Below, one piece after another: positions 1 to 12,700 of a stretch of 64,000 nucleotides of DNA (position 1 is its first letter; every line of letters begins with the position of its first letter). Where the stretch lies: positions 62,001 through 126,000 of the forward strand of contig WBMZ01011727.1 in NCBI GenBank assembly GCA_013400975.1, read 5' to 3'. The DNA comes from Atrichornis clamosus (Eukaryota > Chordata > Aves > Passeriformes > Menuridae). Made by a program: the position numbers and the translations under genes. Under the pieces are notes generated by a model that was given only the letters and a program-made list of their open reading frames with translations, was not told where the DNA came from and made no database searches.

Positions 1-2219
1 CCTTCAAATCCATGTATTCCACACTGACTAGCATAATGTGTGAAGAATGATACTACAAAGAGACTTAGAAATATGTAAAGATTCCTGTGCCTTCCCTGAA
101 TATGTTAAAATAGTCAACAAAAACATGGTAATTTCAACTCCAGCTCATTTGATCTAATATTAAATTAGCTTCTCTTGGGATATCCTCTTTTTAATCAATC
201 AGAACACTTTTGTATGCTCACATTTTTCTGTGGGGTTCATTAAGTTAAGGAATTGAACAGAACTGCTTCAAGTAGAGATGAGAGACTACTCCTCAGTGTT
301 TCCCAGATCATTTGACCTTGTGATATCAAAAGGGTGAAACCTACTTAACTCCTTAGAACCAGGGCCATCACTGCTGTCAGCTCTACAACATGGGCATGAA
401 AACTCCACTATTTCTGAAAAACCCACTGACATATCAGAAACAGAATCAATTCAAGGTTTTTTGGGTTGGAAAAATTTAAATGTAAAATTTTTGGAAAGAG
501 GCCAAGATAAGGTGAACTTTATTCTGATATCAAGTCCATATGAGTGAGGCGATGAGAGGAATAAAATAACAGCAGAGCAGAAGAAATTGGAAGATTTTTT
601 TTTTTCTTTTAACAATAAGTTTTACACCTCTGTGACATATCTGGTAAATACCATTGGGCTTGCATGCAGTCATGATAGAAGCAAAGAGACTCTGAAAAAG
701 AGCAGAGATTTATTACCATGGGTCATCTTGAAAGACCAGAATCTTTATGGAGGTTGCCAGTCATGCTGGTCTTGTAGTTAATTTTTTTTGTGCAAGGTTT
801 AGGAGAAGGAAAATATATGGACTTTTTAATGTAAAAAAACCCCAAAACACCCAAAGCAAAAACAACCCTGCACACACACTGGAGTTAAAAAAAAAAAAAA
901 GCCCCTTGAGTCCATTAACTTCATTGGATGCAATTCTAAAAGAAATAGCTTTGGATTAGCTGGCAATTGAAAATCTCCTAGGAATGGGTTAGCTCGTATA
1001 CATGCTACCCAAGAGAAAACAAAATTGTCACATATTTTGCTTAAGGTGTGGGAGGAAAAAATCAAATCAAATAGCATTTTACAAGTGCATGTAATAACTG
1101 GAATTTAAAACAAGATATGTATTATTCAAGTAATTCTAAGCATGGTATAGTAAATTTTTCATGAAGGTTAAGAAAAAAAATGACAGAAATATCATTTAAA
1201 CTGAATGTTTTTGATGCTGAACTTGAAAGTGGGAGATTTAATAGAACTTTTTTTAATATGACGAGTCTCAGATAACATCATATTTGGCAAAGTGCTTTAT
1301 TGGTTTTTGGATTAGGGTTTTTTTGTAAATTTTTCTCTTCAAACTAACAAAATTGATGTAGCTGTCAGTTTGGATTTGATCCCTATTTTGTTTTGCCTCA
1401 ACAGTGTAATCTCAATCAGTCTAACTTATTTTTATACTGCATTTACAAGGTATAAAGATGACAAATCACTCACGTCTCAGGGCTGGTGTTTTATCAAGAG
1501 TTTGAGTGAATATCATGGCTGAGGACAACAGAGAAAGATGAGGCTCAGCACAAGAGCTGTGTGACAACACGGGCTGGACAGATTCCTCCACCTTTCCACC
1601 ACTGCTCCATAGTGCTTTAAGTCCCACAAAACTGAGCTTTGTTCTGGCCAAAATCAACCTTATTTGTCCTGAGCCAAGGCACCAGGATCCATGGGGAAGA
1701 TGGACAATGGGATATTTCTTCTGGAACTGGTGAGGTCCTTGCTTTAACCTCCACCTCGCTCCTGAATTGTGTTGTTTGTGATGCAGTCTTTGAACCTTCT
1801 TTTGATGTTGGTTCTCTTCCTGACTTGTGACTGCTGGTGCAAGGGGTGATGGTGATCCTGAGACACATCAGATATTGCCTCAACTCTGTCGCAGAAATAG
1901 GCAGGTCTAAGGGCAGGAATACAATATACAAATGCATGTTCTTGGAGTGCTTTTCATTGTATTGGTTTTATATAGATTTTAAACTTTAAATGGAAGGGAC
2001 TGTTTCTTCACCATGTTTTCATGCAGCTCATGTCAGAATAAGGTCTGAATCTCAGGTGAGACATCGAGGTGCCATTGTATAATGCTATAATGTTAAGAAT
2101 GAAACTCTGATAGCTTGAGAAATGTGAGTTTTCTTTTCCTAGGAATTAATTTTCTTGTTTGTTCTTCTTTTTCTTAAAATAAGCTTTTCCTGAAATTTTG
2201 ATTCAGTACTATTTTATTT
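1..2219. other. Intergenic DNA, no gene recognised
   Basis: AT-rich sequence with short homopolymer runs. The open frames here are short, have no recognisable domain and overlap on both strands, so they look like chance frames. No RNA gene or known repeat was recognised. Confidence 0.6.
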
Positions 2220-3066
2220 TTGTCATGTAAGATGATGCCGAGAAGACAGAAATACCCAGAGCATCGTTTGTTGACCAGGTGAAATGTTTCAGGGAAAGAA
2301 GTTGCAGAGAAGCATTTTTCAGTTTCAGCTTCTTAGTCCCTAACTTGTGATGACTCACAAGCCAGCAGGAATGTTAGCAGTGAATTTATCCTCTGAGGTT
2401 CCATCCCATGTGGCATTTGAGATGGTTAGAGAATTAGGAGGTGGGATTAATGGGAAATATCAGGCACAGGAACATCTTGTAAAGTTGGAGGGTCAAATAT
2501 CAACCTCTGGAAAGGAATTGCAAGCTGTGAATCAAAATTACAGTGATCTAAATGAGAAAGCTGAAAGGGCTGGGCATTTATCTGTAGCATCAGTAAAGGA
2601 TACTCCGGGCCTTCATGGGAGAATTGAAGTGATAGAAAAATTGAATTAAAATGAAAAACTTGGGGTTGCTTGTGATGAAAATGATAACAGTGAAACAAGG
2701 GACATGATATGAGTTGCTTGAACTTTGCCTTTTAGCTGCTACTGATGAGGCACAGAGATTTACTGTGCTCCTCAAAAGCTTTTTAAAGCTGTTCACATAA
2801 ATTTGACATTGGTGAAGTTTTTAATTGAACCCTTGTCTTATTCCTTCAGAAGGCCACAAAGAAGTACTGATGTAAATGGAAAGGACAGGACTAGAAAATC
2901 ACTACTATTGCACAAGGAATATATTGCACGCAGAAATATATATTATGCTCATCTGGGAAAGTACAATGGGCATCTTAAGAGCAAAAGGGTTTCTCACCAA
3001 TACAGAAGAGTTATTGGATTTTGATTGTGAAATTGTCAACTTTCACTTTGCACTTCTGCCTTGAGT
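2220..3066 (+). pseudogene. Possible decayed retropseudogene of an unrecognised gene
   Basis: A 100-codon frame at 2347-2649 has a helical, charged composition (for example KLEGQISTSGKELQ and NYSDLNEKAE). Past its TAA the same frame continues with similar composition (NEKLGVACDENDNSETRDM). After a frame change another protein-like stretch follows at 2803-3024 (for example GKDRTRKSLLLHKEYIARR). Protein-like composition that runs through stops and frame changes without introns is what a decayed processed copy looks like. I do not recognise the parent gene. It could equally be chance coding-like sequence, so confidence is low. Confidence 0.28.
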
Positions 3067-6000
3067 ATACCTGTGAGTATCAAAAAAAATTATAAAACTC
3101 TTTCTTTGCAAGTTTTCTTGGAGGAATATGGTTAGAGCCTCCTCAACAATCTCCAGGAGTAAACAAATGGAAGAATTCAAGCACAAAGAAAGGCACTCAA
3201 GTTCAAGGAGACTCCGTAGCTGAGCCCTGATCTCTTGAGGCTCTGTCCAGTGCTTTTGGGTGCCAGACTTGGATGACAAAGCTGAGGTGGGTTTTAGGAT
3301 TTCACCCCTTTTTCCTTGTGTGATTGGCCCTTCTCTGAAGGGCAATAATGGAATATATCACTTTGCTGCCAGGAGGGCTAAGTAAAATGAGTCAGTCTGA
3401 GTCCTTTCCCTGTGATCTGTTGAAGTCCAGTAGTGTTAGAGGTGTGCTGGCAGTGGCATCTCCACAGAGTGGTGACAGAGGTGGAAGGGTAGACATAACC
3501 ACCATGCCTCTGAAAAGAGATTCTCCTCAGCACTGGCCCGAGGTTTTTTTGTCAATATTAAGGGTATGTTGATAGATGGACAATAATAAAGACATATTTT
3601 CCATGCCATGCCCCTTCAGTGTCTTGAAAACCCATCAGCTCACCTGCTAACCTGGCTCTTTTTTTATATAAATGCTAAAGTTCTCTTAAGTAAGAAGCAT
3701 TTGAGAGTATTTGTATACTACCTTTTCATTATTTAGCATGAAAACAAATTTACTTCAAAGAATCTTCTTGGCATTTTCCTAAAATTTACTTTGTTTTATT
3801 TTCTTCTGAGGGTAAGGCCAATTTGTACTCTCTAGCTGTGAAAACCCTGAAATCTTTTTCTGGCTTTGTTGAAAGTAACAAAGAAATTAAAATTCCGGGT
3901 ATTTGTTGTTTTGGTTGGGTTTTTTTTTTTTTTTTTAGAAATTTGCTATCTCCATATAACAAATTAGACGCAAATAATTAGGTAGGGACCACAGCTGTGA
4001 AGATTCCTGTTAACTGAACATCAAAGCTTTCATGGTGGCTGTTTGCAGGAGAGTCCTTGTGCTGCAATCATCACTGTGTTTGCTGCTTTTAACAGTGGCA
4101 GCAGTAACACGAGGTGTGCACTGATTTCCTCTACAGCACCCGGAGGTGTGGGGGGATCCCGATGGTTGTAACAGATTTTCAAAACCTGCCCCGAAGCACA
4201 TCCAGCACCGAACTGACACGTGGAAATGGTCCCGTTTCATTGAGAAATCCAGTTATGGAAACTGGGTCTAAAGGTGTGTTTTGAGTCAGACATACAGGAC
4301 AGACTTGTTCATCCTTTTCCACTGCTCCCCTGGTAAAACAGACTTTTCACAGCAGGTTTAATAAGGTACTATCGTAAGAAGAACTTACGTTTTGTGCTTT
4401 AGTAGAAACAGTCACTTGTAATCATCTATCAGCCTGCGTTTCTCCACAAATGTGAATTTCCAGGTTATTTCTGCATGTGCAAAGGACTCTAATTACCACA
4501 TTAAACGTGTGGGTGCCCTTGTAAAACAGGTAAAAACTGGCTGAGTCCCTTAAAAATAGTTAGGGTTTTTTTTTTTTTTCCTTTTCCCAGTAAGCACTTG
4601 ATTTCATGCTTCTAGGTTGAAGATAGAGCATTATTTTCAAGTTGCAAACTTTCTTTGCCCATTTGATCAATTTCATTTGGTTCTTCTGTACTCCCAGTTC
4701 TCCTTAGGGGTATTTGCAACATTTTCCAGTGAAGTGTTGGTGGCAAGTTTAATTAACTTGTTGCTGATTTTCCTTTCTGCTATTCGATTTGAATTTTAAT
4801 ATATTTAGCATTAATAATAGTCTCTGCCTTAAGGAATTTACAGTAAAAAAGAAATAGGGATATGTACAATATGTGACAGAGAACATCTTATTTACAATTA
4901 TAAACTGGCCTCTTGCTGCTCTTGTGAAAACACTCTATTTTAGAATGGGACTGGAGTGAAAGGCAGTAATAGCTTGGCTTTAACACAGCTCCTTCCTTAT
5001 ACTGCTCAGCACCTTCAGAAAAATGTTATTGACAATGACAATAACTACTCAATATTCTCACAAAATTTCTGAAACATAAATAATATCTAAGGAGGATTTT
5101 TTTTTACCCCCCTCTTTCCTTTTTCCTTATAACCTTTATTTTTCAAATCGGTGCTCTGATGAATGAATAGATGTGCACAGAGCACTGATCCTTATCTTAT
5201 TATCCTCCTGGATCTGATTTTATCTCAGTTAGCCAGAATTTGGCTGCTGCTCAACACTTGCTGCTGTCACACATGTAGCTGGGCATACTAAGAGCTGCTT
5301 TGTCACCGTAATGGACTGCTGGACTGGGGACCAGCTCATTCCTAGTCAGGGGAGAGCTCAGGAATATGCATACCTTTAGGAAAGTGTCCAAGCTGTTGAC
5401 CTCAGCGCTGGCTGCAGGGATGGAGTGCCCTGATGTGCTTTGCTGAACTTGCACCCTCTTTGCTTATTAAGCACTGATGGTGATTTCTGTGACAGCAAGC
5501 CTGGTTCTGGCTTCTGTTTCGTGCTACAGAACTGGGCTGGAGCCACTCTGCCTCCTCTTACACCTCTCATGGTAACTTTTAAAAAAGCTTAGACCACTAT
5601 TACTCAGTTCCAAAGGGGTTCTTTCTTTTCACCAGGATTTTAAAATCTCTCCCAGATCTAACTATGTGCGGTTTAAATGTGTGTAAACACAGACACCAGT
5701 GAGACTTCTGTGCAGGAAAGACTTGCGCTCCCACAGTAGCTTTCACTTTACAGAGCACATCTTGGTGTGTGGTTTTCATGTTTATCCAGACCTGGAAAAG
5801 GGGTACTTTTGAAACTTGGATACGCAAGCAGAAACTCGCTCAAGATCAGGCGAAGCTGGCAGAGAAGGGAATACCTTGCCTGTGCTCAGCTGCCTGGATG
5901 GCAATTGCTTCTCCTGATAAAAGCAGCAGGTTGCAGTAAGTTCCGTTTACACAGCGTATACTGAGATGTCCTTTTAATCTTATGTAGAAATCACAGACTA

Positions 6001-6726
6001 TAAAGCAGTGGTAGTTATTAAAGTCCCATGAACAGCCTTTTTAACTTGAATTTAAAATCTGTAGCTCCTGACGTTCAAAGTCCCCCTCCTCTGCTCTAAG
6101 TTAAGCAAAGATTTTAGCAATGTTTGTTTTTTCATGCTTAGCAGTTCTCTTTTCCCATTGCTTTGATGGTTCAGTGGAATGTTTTAACTGGAAAACTGCA
6201 ATATTTCCGGAGCTTACATTTTCAGAAGTGTTTAGCTCAGGGGCCACGTGTGGGTCAGCTGGGCAGCTCCAGCAGCACAGGGAGAAAGGAGTGTTGAGTT
6301 CATGCTGCCATGCCTGTTTCCTTCGTGGGAAAAACTGGTCACTGAATCATCCCTGCCAGGCACTTTGAAAAGATCTGGTTGCACAGTTGGACTCTCTTCT
6401 TGGATTTTGAGGAGCGAGGCTTACTTCTTGTCCAGCTGTCAGAATATTTTATGGATCTTGCTTGTAATTTTTCACTTGCCTGAGTTTTCTCCCATCTAAT
6501 CCTCAGTTCAGTGACCAGGACTGCAGTCCTTTTCTGGTTTCCTTTTTTGGGAAATGCTTGATTTGTGTGCAAATGTTCAGAAGTATTTTTCTACATCCTT
6601 TTGTTTCCTTGTTTGCTGTTGTGAAATGTTTTAGTTTCCTTGTCTGCTTTTTTCTTTAAGTCCCCTAAAATAAAAGAGTGCCTTGCTGATTGACTCTGGC
6701 TCAGTGTGATAATCACCTGGAGTGCT

Positions 6727-6745
6727 GTTTGTTTGTTTGTTTGTT
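6727..6745. repeat. (GTTT)n microsatellite
   Basis: Short run of GTTT units, followed by further T-rich sequence to about 6790. It is simple sequence with no coding value. Confidence 0.8.
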
Positions 6746-9700
6746 CGTTTTTATTTTGCTTGGATTGGTTTTTTATTTGTTTGTTGCATTTTTGGTTAGT
6801 TTACTTCGGGTTTTTGACTAGGAAAGCCATCATGAAACTTAGAAACATTTCTGGTGGAAAAAGTACTCTAGCAAGTTCTACATTCTCACAAAAGGTTTTG
6901 GTTATGAAAGATTGAGAATTTAATCAGAGAACAAAGATTGAGTTGAAAAATCCCTCATTGTCTCCATCCAGGAGCGTTCCCCATGAGAATGGTGCAAATT
7001 CAGCTGTGCTCATAACCACACTGATTGTTCCTGTGCTTCCAGAGCTCTGCCTAGTGAGTGAGACAGACTTTATCCTAATTATAAAGCTGCTTTCACGTGG
7101 GAAGACATCCATTTCAACTGTACTAATGCATAACAGATGTCACTGAAACGGGGAGCATCACCCATGTTGTGCAGAGACCCAGCATGAGCCACCCCAGTCA
7201 GAGTTTATTCAAGGAGGAAAGAAAGTCTTAACCAGTTACCCTCCTGCCCCTTAAATCCACCTTGTTAGGCACCAACTACAACGTGAAAGTTAAAGCTACG
7301 TTAGTACAGCGTTGCTGAACTCAAAATCCCAAAGTGTCATGGACCCCTCCCTGTTTTTAGCAGGATGGCTGCTGATCAGGAGCTCTAATGAATGACACTT
7401 AACAGCATCACTTTCACAGGCCACACCATTAATTCTTGAAGTGCTTCATTAGTACTCCAAGTCTGGTTTGCTTTCCTTTCTTCACAGCAAAGAATGGACC
7501 AGGAAGAGCTCCTGCTAAGGGCCAGCTTTGTTAAAGAATCTTGCTGAACTTCCTTCAAGATACTGAATTGCACTGGCATTTTTGGGCTTCTTTTTCTCTT
7601 TTTGATGTATTTTCCTTCAAGTGGAATAGTTCTGTAGTTTTTGTGGCTATGCTGCCGCCTTGTCAGTTGCTGTTGGTCAGACACAAGCACTCATTAGAGC
7701 TGTCCTTTTAAATTAAGGTGCAAAATAGCAAGCAAAAAAAAATGTGCAAAGGGATAAAGATGCAGGAGACAGGGGGAGGTAAAGTGAGGTTGGCAAAAAT
7801 ATCGGCGCAAAACCACAGAAGATAGAAATCCAGCTGGCCCAGAGAAAGCCTGAGAGCATTGAAAGGCAGCTGGTAATGCTGTTACTCAGGACCTGTGGTA
7901 GCCTGTGGGGTTGGGGAGCTGTGGGGATTTTTTTTCCTTAATTCCCTTGGCATTTAGTCAACTAAATGTAGGCCCCAAGTCACCTCCTGATCGCAGTTAA
8001 ATGTATTCCCAGAGGTGGAGTGGTGTTTTCTTCTGTTCCTTTCCCCTGCGCATCTCCTTGGCTTGCTTTATTCTCATTTGTAGCCCATTTTCATGATTTA
8101 TCAGTTTGCTCTCTACAACTTTTTTTTCGATTTCTGTGACGTTTCTCTGCTGTTTCAATACTTTTTTGCCTCCACTGTACTTCTGCTTTAGATAATGCCT
8201 GCCTTCCTCTGCTTATTTCTTTTTCCATCCTCCACTGCCCTCTTTGACTTTCTCTTTTGCTCCCATCCTTATTTGCTGTTCTTTGCTTCTGATTTTTTGA
8301 TCCACTGCCCCACAGCTTTGCCTGGTTTATTTGTTGCCCTTTTTCTTTCTTAATTTCCCTTCTTTCCTACATCTGGCAGTATTAAGACAGTTTGTATTTA
8401 ATGTTCTATTCACACCACTGAGATCAAGGTAAGCTATTCAGAAAAATGAAGTTATATAAGAGTTGGGATTAAAAGCAAAATTCTTCCACATTTCTTCTTA
8501 TTATCCTCTCTGAGGATAAGACAGAGAATCAAAAATCTCTTGTCCATCAGGAGTGATTTTTATAGTTGTCAAAATAGTTTTAGCAGTTGATAAGTCCATA
8601 CTGAGTGATGTTCTTCTGTTGAATTTGGGGTTGACCTCGAGCCTACGTCAGCTTTAGGTACTTTTTTCTTGTGTTTTTAGAGCCAAACATGAATTAAAAA
8701 TCTTTCCCATCTGCAAGGAGGGAAGGAGGTGAGCCAAGAGGAAGACCAGGGATGAAAATGGATCTACAACAAGTCTCACAGGATCCCTGACCATGGCAGA
8801 GCAAAGAAAGATTGCTGAGATCTTCAGTCTCAGCCCCAGTGGCTTCTGACTTGTTTGGTTCTGGAAGATCTCAGTGCACAGTCTGCCCCATTACAACGTG
8901 TGAAAATGGGTTTTTTTCTGCAGTGGTCCTGTGCCTCTGCTGAGGAAAACACATTTAGGATGTGACAAGATGAGACTGTAAGAATCAGGACTGTTTTTGT
9001 GTTGTTCAGCTGCCTTCCACCTTGAAAAGTTTAGAAGAATCCACGGTTTGTTCAGAAGTCTCATTTTCCCTATCCGTAATAGATTTGAAAAGAGAATGTA
9101 GCTTTAGGGCCAACCCCTCCTTAAGACTTAATATCCTTAAAATAGCACTTTTTAGAAATAGACTTGATTTCTTTCAGTGTTGCAGTGGAGTATTTATGAT
9201 ACCACCCTGTTAGGTAGAGTTTTCCTCCCATACCTTTTGAAGAGTTTTACAGGTGAAGTCAGTACCATTATTTGAATTTTACTGCTAAACTCAGCCTTAC
9301 AAAGTAAGTGTTGAAATTTTGTAAAACATTTTTCTGCTCTGCTCCCTGAAGGCAGGGATGAAATCCTGGCCTACCTGAAGACAGGGGCAGAAAGCCCCAT
9401 TAACCTCCTTTGGAGATAGAATTCCACCCTCAGTGCCTGTCATCTGTTTTACTTTCTCAGTTTTTTAATACCCTGAAAAATTGAATTCACTGAAGCAACA
9501 GCCCCTTCAGGCCAGGCTCCAGGGAATTCTATCTGCAATTCAGCCCTCAGAGATGGGGATGGATCATAAGCTTTCACCTTTTGGAAAACAGAAGAACAAG
9601 TGGGCCTGAAACCCCACTATTCTTCCTGCAAATTACAAAAAAAAATTAAAAAAATAAAAGGCCATTCAAAGAGAGAACAAAACAATCCAAAACCAAAGCA

Positions 9701-10624
9701 TGTTCCCATAAGGGATTCCTATTTTGAGTATTCCAGTTATCTTTTAACAAGATGTGTCTAGCTGCAAGAGGGGTATTTCTTGCCTTGCCCAAATATTTCA
9801 GTGGTGCAACAAAAGGGTCCAACAACCTGGGACAGAGAAGGATAATGACTGAGCCTCAGCAGTTCTTCAGAGCTTATCATTTCAGATGTGAGGTAAAGAG
9901 CAAAGTGAAAAGAACACAGAAATGCTTGAATCAAAAAAATGTAATGCAAGGCAAGGGTTTTTCTCAGTGTCTGGTACCTCTGTGGGCTTATCAGCATCAG
10001 GGTGGCTTAAGCTTCTCTCTTGTTATCTAAGAGGGGCACCGTGCCCTATTCCGTGTTTTCCTTTGGTGCATTTGTCCAAATAGATGCATATCCAGCGCTT
10101 GGCTGTGGTCTGCTCAGTTCCAGTCTCCTGCCTGGAAAAGGCCGAGTGCTGCTCTGTGCAATGAAAGCGCAGGCTGGGGGCAAATCCTGCACATCTGAGC
10201 TTTCTAGGTACTCCAACTTCTAAAAGATTGGGCAAGTTGGGTGCTCAGAAGTTCAGAATTTCTTAACTCTTTCATGTCATAAATTCATGTCTCATGGCCC
10301 TCTGATGTTTTATCTGCTTAAAGCTTTTCTTTGGGTACAAAAGTAGCGACCATAATGGCTCTTACTAAAATTTGGACCTCAGGAGGTTTGCTTCACAGTC
10401 ATAATTGTTTCTACTCTGTTGATGCCACCTGTTTGCACTTCTTGTGTGCAGGAATTTGGGGAGGTGCACATCAGTAGGTGACTCCAGGGAACACAAAATT
10501 ATCTTATGGCCATCCTAAACGCTGTAGTTAGTAATTTCTAACCTGCTCTTTTGCTATTTTCTTAGCCTTCTTTACCTGTGGTAATCTGTGTTTAATAGCT
10601 TCCAGGAGTCTTGTTTCTGAGTGG

Positions 10625-10735
10625 CTTGTTGGGTTTTTTTGGTTGTTTTGTTTGTTTGTGTTGGTTTTCTTGTTTGTTTGTTTTTCTTGGTTTTGGGTGG
10701 GTTTTTTCCCCTCTTCTTTTTTCCATAAAAAATTG
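10625..10735. repeat. T/G-rich simple sequence, degenerate (GTTT)n
   Basis: The + strand is almost entirely T and G, with interrupted GTTT units. A 154-codon open frame on the - strand runs through this block and owes its Lys/Asn/Gln-rich stretch to the repeat, so it is not treated as a gene. Confidence 0.75.
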
Positions 10736-12489
10736 CACACCAGTTTAAAGCAGAGCCAGCCTAACCCAGAGAAATGTGATCTGAGTTTTGAATTTCGGGA
10801 GTGCAGAAGTTGACTGGTTACATAACAAGCACAGCAAAGCCTAGTGCAGGTTTCCTCATCCAGACTTCCATTTGCTTTCTTCTTTCCAGTTTTCTCCAAC
10901 AGTGAACTTGAACCAAAGTCACAGAGGTGCAGTCTGAGAGCTGTCCAGAGAATTTGGGTGGATGAATGAAATTCCAGACCCATTTGGATCACTCAGCTAA
11001 TAACAGGTAAGGTCTGTGCTTCTCTGTTTTCAGGACCAAACAGTTACATCTTTGATTATAGCTTGTAGATCCGTGACCACTTAACCCCAAACCCCTTTGG
11101 GGTTTGTGAGAGTTTGTGTGTATTGCCTTTGTTTTACCTTGATTTTATTTGGCCTCACTGTAAATTCAGCATGCTGGGTTCCTGAAAGTCACTCTATGGA
11201 GGTTCTCTCTCCTCCCAAAAAATTACTTTGTATGAAAGTGCTGGTCACATTCCAAGCAGACAGAAATGTATCATCAAAAAGTGAATCTGGCCCAAGTCTG
11301 CATCTACTTGACCCCACTGTGTGTGCTCATGCTCTCAATATTTTGGTGGTTGAATTAGAGAGGCAATGGGTTTGGTTTTTTTTTTTGGCAAGGAAAACTA
11401 CATGGGAGAGTGAAAAAAGAGCTGGTGTGGGGGGCAGAAAAGAGCCCTTGTGTGGCTACTGTCTCTCAGCTACAAACTGAGAGGGTATCACTCCCATCCT
11501 AAGGGTTCAAAGCGTTAATAGAAAGAGGGATTTTCGTTGCATTGTGCACGGTACCTAGGATAGTCTGGGTTTAAACTTTAAAGGACAGGTGAAAAGAGAG
11601 AGAGAGAGCGAGCTGAATGCTTGCCTTATATATTGGAGAAATTGTTCATTCATGTGAAATGCTGACCTCTGTCATCCTGCCAAGCTGACTGGGCCCTAGG
11701 GTGAGAGGCTGCTTCAGTGCTGGATGCAAAAGTTAAAGCTGCCTGGGGAGTGCTTTAAAAGGACAATGGCAAGGTTAGTCTACCCAAAATCTGACCTTTT
11801 TTTTTTTTTCCTTTTCTCTCTCTTACATATATTTGAAAAGTTCATGCCATTGGTTTTTATGCTTTAAAAAATCTTTTCATCTAAACCACAATGCTTTGGT
11901 TGCTATTGAAGGGTAGTGGTTAAGAGGAGAAGCTGTGAGTGTTCAGTGTGGCAATGCAGGTATTGGAAAGGAGGAGAGATCCTGAAATAAAACACAAGTG
12001 CAGGAACTTTGAATCAGGTGATAAACTGAAAATGAGAATTCAGGCTGAAATGTGGAAGGAATCACAGAAAATGAGCAAGGATAATTTTTACTAATTGAAA
12101 ATACCAATGCAGATCCAAACTTAAGTTCACAACAAACTCGTTTAAAACCTCTGTTTATTTTTATTCTAATAGTTTTTATTCTACTTGTATGTACTGATTC
12201 TTTCCCAGTAATATTAGACTGTTATATGTAATTCCTGCTAAAACTGAAATATACCCTTCCTTCTTATTTTCTTTGTTTAATGGCCTAATTAAAACCATAT
12301 TATATCATTATCACTTTCTTCTATAAAATATAGACCAGCACCAGGACCCTCGTAATTCTCCCACAAGAGTTTCACCTGCTCAAATAATTTCTAATCTAAT
12401 TGATAAATAGATGAAACAGCTATCTGTGCAAGTCATAAAAAGAAAAGAAACAAGAGGAAGTTGCAAAATCAAAGAAAAAAAAATTTTTT

Positions 12490-12700
12490 TTTTTTCCGGA
12501 CGTAACTATGACGTTTCCCAGAAAATGCGGGGGGAAGAATCCCACACAAAACCTGCCAAAACAACTCAAGACCTGGACTCGGAGGGTTGGGTTCTCCACT
12601 GATTTTGAGAGATTTCGAGCACCCGGACGAGCAGATCTCGCAATCTGCTCCGTGAGCACAAGAGGGCGCGACCGCACCAGACGGACGCGCTCACTTTCAA
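12490..12700. promoter_or_regulatory. Small CpG-rich island, candidate promoter or enhancer
   Basis: CpG dinucleotides are clustered here (for example CCGGACG, ATGACGTTT, AGGGCGCGACC and ACGGACGCGCTC), in contrast to the CpG-poor flanks. A CRE-like TGACGT core lies near 12509-12514, and a CTCF-like core sits inside. It could be a first-exon promoter for a gene in either direction or a boundary element. No transcript can be seen from sequence alone. Confidence 0.4.
12656..12669 (+). promoter_or_regulatory. CTCF-like motif
   Basis: GCACAAGAGGGCGC fits the CTCF core CCASYAGRKGGCRS at 12 of 14 positions, including the AGAGGGCGC half. It lies in the CpG-rich island. Binding is inferred only. Confidence 0.35.

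Larger units (their letters stand above)
3067..12489. other. Intergenic DNA, no gene recognised
   Basis: Long AT-rich stretch with scattered poly-T and TTTG-type simple repeats. A pyrimidine-rich block lies at about 7990-8390 on the + strand. Open frames here are short and do not resemble known domains. No tRNA- or rRNA-like sequence was noticed. Confidence 0.55.

Noticed and set aside
10528..10992. 154-codon open frame on the - strand
   Set aside because: Driven by a GTTT-type simple repeat, with no recognised domain or splice context.
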